The notes beneath the pieces are model-generated. The model did not search any database, was not told the origin of the DNA, and saw only the letters and a program-made list of their open reading frames with translations. Of a stretch of 64,000 nucleotides of DNA, positions 25,728 through 33,622 are shown piece after piece (the first letter of the stretch is position 1; each line of letters opens with the position of its first letter). Origin of the DNA: Arenicella xantha (GTDB lineage: Bacteria; Pseudomonadota; Gammaproteobacteria; Arenicellales; Arenicellaceae); assembly GCF_003315245.1 (NCBI RefSeq), contig NZ_QNRT01000002.1, positions 1,315,190 through 1,379,189 of the forward strand, in the 5' to 3' direction. The position numbers were made by a program, and so were the translations under genes.

Positions 25728-26065
25728 GAGCCCTCGCGTTGTAGATAAGAAATCACCTGATGCATGGCGTTTTTTGCTTTAGCATCGTCTTTGGCCGAGC
25801 TTAGAAAATCCAATATTTTATCCACATCGAATAGCTCATCGGAAGGCTCGCACAATTGAATTCCAGTTAGCGTACCTTGCTCTTTTAGCGTTGCGAGCAT
25901 ATCTAAGCCACCACCGACATAAGCTTGTAGAAAAGGATTGTCACGACAGCTTGTGTCATATTCGGCACAAATGCCTTGCACTTGACCGACGGTAAGTGCT
26001 TGCGCACTGCAACTTAGCACTACCATAAGTAAGCAAAAAAACGATAGACGTAAATTGAGCCTCAT
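25721..26065 (-). CDS. Small secreted protein, Rap1a/Tai-like
   Basis: 114 residues from ATG 26065, which has an AAGAGGA ribosome binding site; an upstream ATG at 26119 does not. Signal peptide LSFFCLLMVVLSCSAQA. The mature part (AYVGGGLDML, LCEPSDELFDVDKILDFL and four cysteines) follows the Rap1a/Tai immunity-protein pattern: a 'GY(V/I)xGxxD' motif, a Cys-Pro, then C-terminal helices. Members neutralise type VI amidase toxins in some species, but many are not linked to toxins. No T6SS gene is nearby, so the role is open. It overlaps the small lipoprotein gene by seven bases. Confidence 0.6.
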   Translation of the reverse strand: MRLNLRLSFFCLLMVVLSCSAQALTVGQVQGICAEYDTSCRDNPFLQAYVGGGLDMLATLKEQGTLTGIQLCEPSDELFDVDKILDFLSSAKDDAKAKNAMHQVISYLQREGSC

Positions 26066-26138
26066 ACAAATCCTCTTGATTTGATTACTGTAAAACGATA
26101 ATTTATAGCTGTTAAGCAATCATTTCAAGGTTTTTATA

Positions 26139-26660
26139 ATGACTAAACAACTTTCTACGATTATTTATTGGGCGTGTCTTATCGCCTTGCTGCTACTGCC
26201 AATAGGAGCATGCTATCTATTATTTCAACTACCGATATTGAGCCAGTTAGCACAGCAAAACTTAAACCTGCCAATAAGCTGGGAGTCAGTAAGCCGTGAG
26301 CAATGGATAGTGGTGTGGGCGTTGGGCGTGGCCTACGCAAGTATCGGCTGGTTGGGCATCTACTTTCTCCGCATACCATTTACTAACTTTGCCCGCGGTG
26401 AGTTATTCACTTACCGAAACACCAAAAATCTGCGTAGCTTTGCTAAATGCCTGCTGGCCCAAACATTATTGACGCCGATATTTCATGCCTGCCTAAGTGT
26501 TGTGCTGTCGTGGAATCATCCCGCAGGGCAAAAAATCTTATCCATCACCATGGGCAGCAACGAACTTCGCTCAATTAGCTTAGCGCTGATTATTTGGGTT
26601 GTAAGCGATATCTTGCTGGCTGGCGAACAACTAAAACTTGAAAATCAGCAATTCATATAG
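26139..26660 (+). CDS. DUF2975 four-helix membrane protein
   Basis: 173 residues with four transmembrane helices (about 7-28, 51-72, 99-122 and 140-160). The layout and the FTYRNTKNLRSFAKCLLAQ segment match DUF2975. The partner gene, an XRE regulator of the YozG type, starts 8 bp downstream; this pairing is a widespread conserved two-gene unit in which the membrane protein probably controls the small DNA-binding protein. An AAGG lies before the ATG. The signal sensed is unknown. Confidence 0.85.
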   Translation: MTKQLSTIIYWACLIALLLLPIGACYLLFQLPILSQLAQQNLNLPISWESVSREQWIVVWALGVAYASIGWLGIYFLRIPFTNFARGELFTYRNTKNLRSFAKCLLAQTLLTPIFHACLSVVLSWNHPAGQKILSITMGSNELRSISLALIIWVVSDILLAGEQLKLENQQFI

Positions 26661-26668
26661 AGAATCTT

Positions 26669-26884
26669 ATGGCTATTCGTATTCGACTCGACGTGGTTTT
26701 AGCTGAAAGACAAATGAAAGGTAAGGAGTTAGCCGAACAAGTCGGCATTACCGAGCAAAACCTGTCATTGCTTCGCACCGGTAAAGTTAAGGGTCTTAGA
26801 TTCACGACTTTAGACAAAATTTGCCAAATACTGGAATGTCAGCCCGGCGACATATTGTCTTATATTGACGATGACGCTAACTAG
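26669..26884 (+). CDS. YozG-type XRE-family helix-turn-helix protein
   Basis: 71 residues, entirely a Cro/C1-type HTH: helices 2 and 3 are KGKELAEQVG and EQNLSLLRTGK (about 17-40), and the end LECQPGDILSY is the signature of the YozG group. Cytoplasmic repressor or activator. Follows the DUF2975 gene by 8 bp. Very likely autoregulates the pair. Confidence 0.9.
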   Translation: MAIRIRLDVVLAERQMKGKELAEQVGITEQNLSLLRTGKVKGLRFTTLDKICQILECQPGDILSYIDDDAN

Positions 26885-27118
26885 CACAGCGACACATGGC
26901 AGGCGGCCAGCGTCGCCACTATCCAAACAACAATACACGACTTTAGGCCGTTTCAGCCATAGGCCACGAACCCAAATCAGCAGCGCTTTATCCATTGCGT
27001 TACCGGCTTATAAATATATCGTTACCGCTTGTAACATAGACACATTGCGGACACTTGAGTCAGGCATAATAGGCCAAGAATTTAGGTTACTGGACGTCAA
27101 ACAGACATTCGCCACAGC

Positions 27119-28666
27119 ATGACAACTCTCACTCAAAGCACTCTTCATAGCTCGGCCCTAGCCTTGCTACTAGCCATTGGCTCTCACACTGTGTCGGCGC
27201 AAACCGAACCAACTCAGGACCAAGCTGCGAGCGAGTCTAACTCAGCGGCGGTGCCACTCGACAATACGGCGCCAGCTAAAGCAGTTATTGCGCCGACAGC
27301 GCCGTTAGACAGCCCTAGCGTTCCGGCCTCGAATGCTGCCAATACCGACCCAAGCACAAGCTCCGAATTAATTCCAACAGCCATTGAGCCAGTAAATTCT
27401 GCAACCCAAACGGAAGTCGCATCAGACCCCGTGCTTGCAGAGCAAGCGAGCGCGATAGAAGCCAAGCAAATACTAGAGCCCAGCGGCCCGGTATTAATGC
27501 CACTTCATTTACTCGGCACCACGGTTCAACCTAATCAAGCAACGCTATTGCAATGGGAGTTTGAAGCGACGTTTGTTGACGCCTCGGCGCAAGTTCCGGT
27601 TCTCGTGGTGAACGGGGCCAACCCCGGTCCGACGCTATGCTTAACCGCCGCCGTACATGGCGATGAATTAAATGGCATCGAAATGGTGCGACGCGTGATC
27701 CACTCAGTCGACCCCGAAAAGCTATCTGGCGCGTTAATCGGTGTGCCGATAGTCAACTTACAGGGCTTTCAACGCGCCAATCGCTACTTACCCGATCGAC
27801 GTGACCTTAATCGCTATTTCCCAGGCCATGTGAAAGGCAGTTACGCATCACGTATAGCGTATTCGTTCTTCACTCAGGTAGTGCAACATTGCGACTTTTT
27901 GGTGGACATCCACACGGGTTCTTTGAGCCGCACCAACTTGCCACAAATTCGAGCAAATTTATTAATTCCCGAAGTCGCAGCCTTAGCAGAAAAAATGGGC
28001 TCAATCGTTGTGCTGCAAAGCAAGGGCGGGTCAGGCACACTTCGTCGTGCCACCACAGACCTCGGCATTCCGGCAGTCACGCTTGAAGCTGGTGCACCGA
28101 ATAATTTGCAAAAAGAGGCGGTTGAATCAGGTGTTAAAAGCATCATGAGCGCCATAGATTCGCTAGGGATGACTACTCCCAAGCCATTCTGGAAACGCAG
28201 CGAAGAGCCGGTTTTTTATCAATCAACGTGGATCCGTGCACGCAAGGGCGGCATTTTATTTAGCAAGGTCGAGCTAGGTGACTCCGTGCGTAAAGGCAAT
28301 GTATTAGGTTTACTCAGCGACCCGATCACTAATAAAACCACCAAAATCATCGCGCCGTTCGACGGCAGGGTCATCGGTATGGCCCTGAATCAAGTCATGT
28401 ATCAAGGCTTTGCTGCGTACCATATTGGCTTAAAATCATCGATCGTTGAAGCAGCCCAACCACCAGAGTTAGTACCAGAAGACATTTCGCTAGAGACCAG
28501 CAACGAAACATCAGCGCCGAGCGAGTTAGCGAGCCCAGCAAACGATGCAGAACAACTCATCGACGAGACCGTGCCGAACAATAGTGACAACCCAGTATTG
28601 GAGCCAGAGTCAAAACCAAATCCAATCGAAGACATGGCATTACCGACCGCCGATCCTGACGAGTGA
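27119..28666 (+). CDS. Succinylglutamate desuccinylase / aspartoacylase-like (AstE/AspA) zinc protein, secreted
   Basis: 515 residues. Signal peptide (about 1-27, ending VSA/QTE). A low-complexity Ala/Ser/Pro/Glu stretch covers about 28-120. The M14-type metallo-domain follows at about 125-425: H180-G-D-E183 and H265 (DIHTG) are the zinc ligands, and DRRDLNRYFPG (226-236) is a family signature. A barrel-like C-terminal subdomain contains ARKGGILFSKVELGDSVRKG. A Pro/Glu/Asp-rich tail (about 440-515) extends beyond the usual length. The export signal and disordered flanks are unusual, since most AstE proteins are cytoplasmic. Probably a periplasmic deacylase or carboxypeptidase. Confidence 0.82.
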   Translation: MTTLTQSTLHSSALALLLAIGSHTVSAQTEPTQDQAASESNSAAVPLDNTAPAKAVIAPTAPLDSPSVPASNAANTDPSTSSELIPTAIEPVNSATQTEVASDPVLAEQASAIEAKQILEPSGPVLMPLHLLGTTVQPNQATLLQWEFEATFVDASAQVPVLVVNGANPGPTLCLTAAVHGDELNGIEMVRRVIHSVDPEKLSGALIGVPIVNLQGFQRANRYLPDRRDLNRYFPGHVKGSYASRIAYSFFTQVVQHCDFLVDIHTGSLSRTNLPQIRANLLIPEVAALAEKMGSIVVLQSKGGSGTLRRATTDLGIPAVTLEAGAPNNLQKEAVESGVKSIMSAIDSLGMTTPKPFWKRSEEPVFYQSTWIRARKGGILFSKVELGDSVRKGNVLGLLSDPITNKTTKIIAPFDGRVIGMALNQVMYQGFAAYHIGLKSSIVEAAQPPELVPEDISLETSNETSAPSELASPANDAEQLIDETVPNNSDNPVLEPESKPNPIEDMALPTADPDE

Positions 28667-28702
28667 TCCGTGTATCGCATTTTCACTAGCGGTTTCTAAG
28701 CT

Positions 28703-28721
28703 ATACTCAACTATTGAGTAT
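28703..28721. promoter_or_regulatory. Small palindrome upstream of the TerB-like gene
   Basis: ATACTCAA (28703-28710), CTA, TTGAGTAT (28714-28721): perfect eight-base arms, 78 bp before the start at 28799. It could be an operator or a weak terminator of the AstE/AspA-like gene. Seen once only. Confidence 0.35.
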
Positions 28722-28798
28722 TGAATCGGTTCTAATTGCCATTAGCATGAAACCAACCGCGTCAATTTTTACCTTTTGTTATTTAAATAGAACAAATT

Positions 28799-29185
28799 AT
28801 GACTGTACATATTCCAGCTAAAGCGGCATTACTGCTAGCCACGATAACCATTACCGCTATCGATGGCGAACTTGATGCTCACGAAGTCGCCATTATTAAT
28901 CGTTTAGATGGTTTCACTACTTCGGAAGATTGGGACAGCGCAATTGCGGTCTGGAATGATACGCCGTTAGAGGATTGTATTGCTGTGGTCGCGGCCTCTC
29001 TCAATGAAAAGCAACAACGTGTAGCGATGGCAAACATGTTTGATATCGCAATGGCCGACGGTAGGCTTGACGAAGCTGAAAATGTGTTGTTACGTGCCTA
29101 CGCGAACGCATTCACCGTCAGCGACGAGGACATCGAAAGAATCGTTGATGTCATCACCATTAAGAACGATAAGACAAAATTCTAA
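28799..29185 (+). CDS. TerB-like (tellurite-resistance family) protein
   Basis: 128 residues, all helical and soluble. The repeat of acidic motifs TAIDGELDAHEVAIIN (near 18-34) and MFDIAMADGRLDEAENVLL (near 80-98) is the TerB signature with metal-binding acidic residues. It is a stand-alone gene without terZACDE partners, as in many gammaproteobacteria; the function of such single TerB proteins is unknown, and tellurite resistance should not be assumed. Followed by a terminator at 29193. Confidence 0.75.
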   Translation: MTVHIPAKAALLLATITITAIDGELDAHEVAIINRLDGFTTSEDWDSAIAVWNDTPLEDCIAVVAASLNEKQQRVAMANMFDIAMADGRLDEAENVLLRAYANAFTVSDEDIERIVDVITIKNDKTKF

Positions 29186-29192
29186 ACCAGTA

Positions 29193-29221
29193 AAAAAGAG
29201 CGTTTCTGATACGCCCTTTTT
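29193..29221 (+). terminator. Rho-independent terminator after the TerB-like gene
   Basis: AAAAAGAGCG (29193-29202) and CGCCCTTTTT (29212-29221) form a ten-bp stem with one mismatch, followed by a T tract. It is 8 bp after the stop codon. Confidence 0.75.
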
Positions 29222-29279
29222 CGTTGCACTTCCTGCTTTGCAAATACACGAATCGCTAAGACAGGTCGCCGGTATGAAA

Positions 29280-29749
29280 TTAGTTGATTGCTGACAATAA
29301 CTGCGGGTCGGTTACCAATTTTCTTACGCCGTGCGCATGGTCCTCTTCAAACACGTTACTCTCACACCATTTACCAATGGTGTTGATGTCAAGCTTCGCG
29401 CACTGAGGCCTAACGCTCCAAGTAACTTGCAGTGGAGAGCAAGCTTGTGCGCTGTAGCTAGGTCCGGTTGTTGATCCCATAAACTCAACAGAAGTGCCAG
29501 TATAGTATCCCCTGGTTTCAAACCTTTGCACATGTCACCTTCAGGTGTTTGCAATTCAGCATCCGAAAGCGATTTTGAGATAGCACATTGATACCCACTA
29601 CCGTGGCCATCTTTTCCGTCACCAGCATAGATAGCAAAATCCGCGGCCTTATGCTCAGCATTTGAATGGAAATAGATATTGCACAAATTAAGCTCTGAAG
29701 CCGGCGGCGCGAGATCGAACTTAACGGGATTCGTCCCCGCCTGAATCCA
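29280..29749 (-). pseudogene. Decayed delta-class carbonic anhydrase
   Basis: Two reading frames each encode part of a delta-class carbonic anhydrase. Upstream frame (about 29500-29749): LAPPASELNLCNIYFHSNAEHK and KGLKPGDTI, containing the zinc-ligand His cluster. Downstream frame (29280-29525): VEFMGSTTGPSYS, SPLQVTWSVRPQC and EEDHAHGVRKLVTDP, the C-terminal part. The expected middle region, including the next stretch after GDTI (normally EVHWV.. type), is missing, and the frame shifts at the junction near 29500-29512. The N terminus and signal peptide are also missing; the open frame begins immediately after the stop of the upstream SDR-like gene. It cannot give a functional enzyme. Confidence 0.75.
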
Positions 29750-30406
29750 CTACGCCGGAAACACTTGCTCCAACTTAAAGGTATAAGTGCCTGCCCCTGC
29801 CTGTAGGCTCTCACTGACCATCTTATGCGCGACCTGAGTGCCTCGAATAGGACGATATCGCCGCAGACCCGGCAGTCGGCAGATTAACGGTAACAGCTTG
29901 CTCGCGAGTGCTTCACCAGCTCTGGTGTCCTGTCGTTCACCAAGCAATAATGATGGTTGAAAAATGCTAATCCGCGGGAACGGCAAAGCCTTAATCGCCT
30001 GCTCCAATTCGCCTTTCATCTTTAAATAGGGGCTCACACTCTTTGCATTCGCACCACTCGACGATACTAGAAGATAATGCGCAACGCCCTGCTCACACGC
30101 GATCTCGGCGGCTTGCAGTTGATAATCCAGATCGACTGAGCGCTGCGCTTCAATTGAGCCAGCCTGTTTAAGCGTAGTACCCAAGCAGGAAAATAGTACA
30201 TCGCCTTTGAACAGACTGGAAAAATCCCCTAAGCGGTCAAAGTCAACAACATGGTTGACTACCTTATTGCCGTTGAATGCAACCGGCCGACGAGTTAGCG
30301 TAACGATCGAATTAAATGCATCCGTTCGCTCAAGTTGAGCCACAATAGCCGAGCCAATTAATCCAGTCGCACCAATTACAATGGCGGTTTTATTTGGTTC
30401 GATCAT
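29750..30406 (-). CDS. NAD(P)H-binding atypical SDR oxidoreductase
   Basis: 218 residues from ATG 30406. N-terminal Rossmann motif VIGATGLIGSAIV (GxxGxxG, near 11-23); LVSSSGANAKSVSPYLKMKGELE (near 113-135) holds the Ser and the YxxxK-like YLKMK of atypical SDRs such as HTATIP2/YwnB-type proteins, and FQPSLLLG follows. Cytoplasmic, single domain. Reaction unknown. The TAG stop is followed directly, in the same frame, by the carbonic anhydrase remnant, suggesting a deletion joined the two. Confidence 0.8.
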   Translation of the reverse strand: MIEPNKTAIVIGATGLIGSAIVAQLERTDAFNSIVTLTRRPVAFNGNKVVNHVVDFDRLGDFSSLFKGDVLFSCLGTTLKQAGSIEAQRSVDLDYQLQAAEIACEQGVAHYLLVSSSGANAKSVSPYLKMKGELEQAIKALPFPRISIFQPSLLLGERQDTRAGEALASKLLPLICRLPGLRRYRPIRGTQVAHKMVSESLQAGAGTYTFKLEQVFPA

Positions 30407-30486
30407 CTTCGGCAATTGAGGGTCTAAGTAACGAGGGAGCTACGTTACCACACAATGAGTGAACCTCTCGCAAGCACCACCGGCGG

Positions 30487-32514
30487 TTAGGGGCAACTAG
30501 CCAATTCAAAGTAGCCGGTGCTGGTTTCGGCGAGGGTTCGCACGGTAAAGGTATTGTACCAGCCGAGATAGTCACTGGAACCGAGCGCGTAGACCAAGTA
30601 ACCCGAAGTAGTAGCCCGCCCTGCCGCGACATGCGCATAATTACTACTCGTAATCTCAGTACAACTTCCCCCGCCGGAGGAATTGTCACACACGTCACCG
30701 ATGCCATCGCCGTCGGTATCTGATTGGTTGCTATTGGCATCGACTGGGCAGTTGTCGACATTATCAGCAACACCATCTCCGTCAGTATCTAGCGCCCCAC
30801 CACCGCCAGAGCAAACTTGCAAAGGGCCGGCACAACTTGGCTCAGCATCAGCCACCCATTGGCATTGTGATTGACCGTTTGGGACTTCACGCATGGTAAA
30901 ACTAGCCGTGCCAAACGCTAAATAGCACTGAGAATAGCCGACGCCCCAGGTAATATGCCCTTGCGAAATATGCAGGTTATAGTCACCCGTTATGCCAGCA
31001 TCGACTTGAAAAATTACGGTTTGCGTACTGCTCAAATTAGCGCCATCGAGCGCAACCACGGTTGCACTATTCGAGCCGCCAGCAAGGTCGCACTGGCTTG
31101 CTGAAAACTGGCTACCTTCAACCACGGCGGCGACCACTGGGCCGTTAGCAAAGGTCACGGTAACTGAACTCAAATCTTGGTTCACATCAATTACGGTGCC
31201 AGCAATTGTCGCGCATTGACCAACAACTGACGCTGTCAGGTCACTGAGTGTTGGCGGGCTCGACGGCGGCGGTGGTCCAACTCTGACGGTCACTTCAACA
31301 GACTCACCCAGTGCGTTGATATTGTCTTCAGCGCGTGCAATGACTTGATAGAGACCGTCAGCCAACGCGATAGTTTGCGCCGCAAAGTCACCAGTTACCG
31401 CATCAACAGGTGTGTTGATGGTTTGCGTCAGCACCGGCGGATTAGCATCAATTTTTGAAACGCTTAGCGCTACTTGCAATACACTGCCATCAGCATCGCT
31501 AGCATTGCCAGTAATCAACAATACCCCAGACCCCGACACAGCGCTTAAACCACTAACGACGGGACGTTGGTTTCGGTCAACGCGTAAATTGTGTTGCGCA
31601 AAATAGCTGGCTAGGTAAGACGCGAAATTGATACTTTCACCGCTAACATAACTGCCTGATGCGCCGTCTCCTCCTGACCATGAGTGATCAAGACCATCGA
31701 ACCACAACATCGCGACACGATCGTCCGACCATCGCGACTCTTGGGCAGTGTGACCCACACCATCACTGACAAGATTGCTCCCAGCGATTGCTGAAACACC
31801 ATAGAGCTGCGCATAGCCATTTGCGTTTTGCTGGTTATAGCAGGTGTTAACCGTGGTATCGGCTGAGCCATGACCAACCACAGCGAGTTGCGTTGCAAAG
31901 TGCGAAGAAGCGGCGCCAGCATATGCAGTGCAGCGAGAGCTAAAGGTTGCCGGGCTCACCACCTCACAGCTTGATATTGCCCCATTTGAGCTGGTTCCAA
32001 TGGTCGGACCAGCGCTCGGCGCTACTCCAGCAAACACATCTGGCGCTGCGCAAGCAGCTTGTGCAGCGAAAGCCGCACCGGACGACAAGCCCGTTAGATA
32101 TACCTGCTCAGGATCAATATTCCTCAGCGGATCATTGCTCAAAGTATTCGCGAGCGAGACTAAGTTAGCATAGTCTCCGGAATTACGATTCACCGCGCCT
32201 TGCCAGTACGACCAACAACTAAAGCCCGCCTTATTCATAGCATCAGGAACGGCAACCACCATGCCATACTGCTCAGCGGCGTCCTCTAAATTAGCCGTGA
32301 GATAGTTGCTAATTGGTTGAACACAGCCATGCAAAACCAGCATCAAGGCTTTGCCTGATCCAATTGAAGACACGGTATCTGGCGTATAAATATTGACCGA
32401 ATTAAAACCGCCGATCGCCACGTTTTGCTGCCAACTGCCGGCGAAGGCGGCTTGACTCAGACTCCCGACCGCACACAGCACGGCGACAACATAAATTAAC
32501 TGTTTCTTGAACAT
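30487..32514 (-). CDS. Extracellular PHB-depolymerase-family esterase with thrombospondin type 3 repeats
   Basis: 675 residues from ATG 32514, which has an AAGGAGGA site. Signal peptide ends AAFA/GSW (25). Catalytic domain about 30-320: oxyanion region LHGC (61-64), nucleophile Ser144 in GLSSG, Asp219 in GSADT, His277 in LDHSW. Then Ig-like beta domains (about 325-550), calcium-binding thrombospondin type 3 repeats (576-611, DTDGDGVADN and DTDGDGIGD) and a C-terminal module (about 615-675) seen on other secreted depolymerases and esterases. The family includes extracellular poly(3-hydroxybutyrate) depolymerases but also acetylxylan and feruloyl esterases, so substrate rests on context: SDR, CoA ligase and transporters next door. 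Two palindromic operators lie in its promoter. Confidence 0.85.
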   Translation of the reverse strand: MFKKQLIYVVAVLCAVGSLSQAAFAGSWQQNVAIGGFNSVNIYTPDTVSSIGSGKALMLVLHGCVQPISNYLTANLEDAAEQYGMVVAVPDAMNKAGFSCWSYWQGAVNRNSGDYANLVSLANTLSNDPLRNIDPEQVYLTGLSSGAAFAAQAACAAPDVFAGVAPSAGPTIGTSSNGAISSCEVVSPATFSSRCTAYAGAASSHFATQLAVVGHGSADTTVNTCYNQQNANGYAQLYGVSAIAGSNLVSDGVGHTAQESRWSDDRVAMLWFDGLDHSWSGGDGASGSYVSGESINFASYLASYFAQHNLRVDRNQRPVVSGLSAVSGSGVLLITGNASDADGSVLQVALSVSKIDANPPVLTQTINTPVDAVTGDFAAQTIALADGLYQVIARAEDNINALGESVEVTVRVGPPPPSSPPTLSDLTASVVGQCATIAGTVIDVNQDLSSVTVTFANGPVVAAVVEGSQFSASQCDLAGGSNSATVVALDGANLSSTQTVIFQVDAGITGDYNLHISQGHITWGVGYSQCYLAFGTASFTMREVPNGQSQCQWVADAEPSCAGPLQVCSGGGGALDTDGDGVADNVDNCPVDANSNQSDTDGDGIGDVCDNSSGGGSCTEITSSNYAHVAAGRATTSGYLVYALGSSDYLGWYNTFTVRTLAETSTGYFELASCP

Positions 32515-32635
32515 AGATAGTTCCTCCTTATGGTGAGTTGGCCTGCAATGTCGCTGCAAAAATCCGCCATACACAGCAAACCAGTGACCGCCCTAGCGCT
32601 GAGCTTTTGCTCTATTTTCTAAGGTAGCTCGTGAA

Positions 32636-32651
32636 TTCAACAAGAGTTGAA
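32636..32651. promoter_or_regulatory. TetR-type operator 1
   Basis: TTCAACAAGAGTTGAA, matching TTCAAC-N4-GTTGAA perfectly. It falls just after the predicted transcription start of the depolymerase promoter and 32 bp (centre to centre) from operator 2. Confidence 0.75.
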
Positions 32652-32660
32652 TTGACAGGC

Positions 32661-32690
32661 AATATAGTTCAACACTTGTTGAATAGTCAA
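32661..32690 (-). promoter_or_regulatory. Predicted sigma70 promoter of the depolymerase gene with operator 2 in the spacer
   Basis: Read on the minus strand: TTGACT (32690-32685), an 18-bp spacer, TATATT (32666-32661). The spacer contains operator 2, TTCAAC-N4-GTTGAA at 32668-32683, with one base on each side. Transcription would start near 32654 and run toward the start codon at 32514. Confidence 0.75.
32668..32683. promoter_or_regulatory. TetR-type operator 2
   Basis: TTCAACACTTGTTGAA, a perfect TTCAAC-N4-GTTGAA palindrome between the -35 and -10 boxes of the depolymerase promoter. Binding would exclude RNA polymerase. Confidence 0.8.
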
Positions 32691-32841
32691 GCTAGCCACT
32701 TTTACCACGCCGGTGAATGGCAGACGCTAAATTATTATGAAGGAGTAAGAGCCGCTAGATCGCGAGGCTGCAACAGAGCGACATTCAGTGTTATTGAAGG
32801 GTATCAATATGAGTGAACGCGGAGATAATCAAATATACCAA

Positions 32842-33477
32842 CTACCCACAGACTCGAATAAAGCCTGCCGCGATAAATGGAATCATAGTGCCATAGGCGG
32901 CTTCAAAATCATCTGACCGGCAACGTCCGTTGGACAGTTTATCGATACGGCCAGTTTGCGCAAACGTAAGAGTTAAAGCGCCCGAAAGATTTTGGTAGCA
33001 CCAATAAATATCGTCATCTTTAGCGTTTGGTAACGCTTTCTTTAACGCGTCGATAAACTCTTGCACCAGTTTGTCAAACATCGATGACATCATCGACTTA
33101 CCCCAAACCGGCGAGTTATTGACATATGCAATCAATGCTAAATAGTTCTTCCAACCGGGGTCCGTGGTTTCTTGCGCCATTTCCAATGGTCGCAAAAACG
33201 CTTCAATAATCTGTTCAACACTTGGTCCCGCTTCGCCAGCATCACGCTGACAAGCTCTTAAGGCGTTAACCCGAGAGCTATTGAGAAGTTCAGCACGACG
33301 TTCAAACACCGCGTTAAATACGTCGATTTTGCGACCAAAATGGTAATTAGCTAATGCGACGTCGACATCGGCATGGCTAGCAATTTGACGCATTGTGACG
33401 CCATCATAGCCATGCACTGCGAATAATGATTCGGCAGCATCTAAGATTCGTTCACTTTTTGAGGGAGTTGCTGACAC
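32842..33477 (-). CDS. TetR-family regulator, PsrA-like, probable repressor of the polyester-utilisation genes
   Basis: 211 residues. N-terminal HTH (about 8-58: RILDAAESLFAVHGYDGVTMRQIASHADV, with recognition helix ending NYHFGRK) and a helical ligand-binding domain. The HTH and the 'ALANYHFG' tract resemble PsrA-type acyl-CoA/fatty-acid responsive regulators. Its neighbours on both sides carry the same palindrome, TTCAAC-N4-GTTGAA, in their promoters; PsrA-type proteins bind a related GAAAC-N4-GTTTC-like site, so it is the natural candidate to bind them. Its own promoter (33511-33539) lacks a full palindrome but has three 17-bp repeats. Ligand may be a hydroxyacyl or acyl-CoA; inferred. Confidence 0.85.
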   Translation of the reverse strand: MSATPSKSERILDAAESLFAVHGYDGVTMRQIASHADVDVALANYHFGRKIDVFNAVFERRAELLNSSRVNALRACQRDAGEAGPSVEQIIEAFLRPLEMAQETTDPGWKNYLALIAYVNNSPVWGKSMMSSMFDKLVQEFIDALKKALPNAKDDDIYWCYQNLSGALTLTFAQTGRIDKLSNGRCRSDDFEAAYGTMIPFIAAGFIRVCG

Positions 33478-33510
33478 TGAGAATGACTAGTACGTCGGAA
33501 GATGTCGATC

Positions 33511-33539
33511 ATTATATGGAGCGCACCTAGCAGCGTCAA
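33511..33539 (-). promoter_or_regulatory. Predicted sigma70 promoter of the TetR gene
   Basis: Minus strand: TTGACG (33539-33534), 17-bp spacer, TATAAT (33516-33511), 34 bp before the start codon. The -10 is a perfect consensus. It has no TTCAAC-N4-GTTGAA site, but the -35 is formed by one unit of the three-unit repeat at 33536-33586. Confidence 0.75.
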
Positions 33540-33586
33540 TTTAGCCGCACTATCAATATAGCCATACTGTCAATTTAGCGGTACTG
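33536..33586. repeat. Three tandem 17-bp units upstream of the TetR gene
   Basis: TCAATTTAGCCGCACTA, TCAATATAGCCATACTG and TCAATTTAGCGGTACTG, each exactly 17 bp, back to back. The first unit overlaps the -35 box of the TetR promoter; the array continues upstream of it. It may bind a regulator cooperatively. Confidence 0.75.
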
Positions 33587-33622
33587 TTGAAGCTGCTTAT
33601 TGGCTACAGTTGCAGCATACCG

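Larger units (their letters stand above)
32515..32841. other. Intergenic region carrying the depolymerase promoter
   Basis: 327 bp between the depolymerase start and the end of the TetR gene (both minus strand). It holds the minus-strand promoter at 32661-32690 and operators at 32636-32651 and 32668-32683. The remaining right half (about 32700-32841) shows nothing recognisable. Confidence 0.7.

Noticed and set aside
26885..27118. Open frame of 85 codons between the XRE and AstE/AspA-like genes
   Set aside because: No protein-like composition, overlaps both neighbours and lacks a ribosome binding site.
27214..27465. Minus-strand open frames opposite the AstE/AspA-like gene
   Set aside because: Antisense shadows of the Ala/Ser/Pro-rich region.
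29518..29814. 98-residue minus-strand open frame in the carbonic anhydrase remnant
   Set aside because: A different frame from the one that encodes recognisable carbonic anhydrase sequence; it spans the end of the SDR gene and is a shadow.
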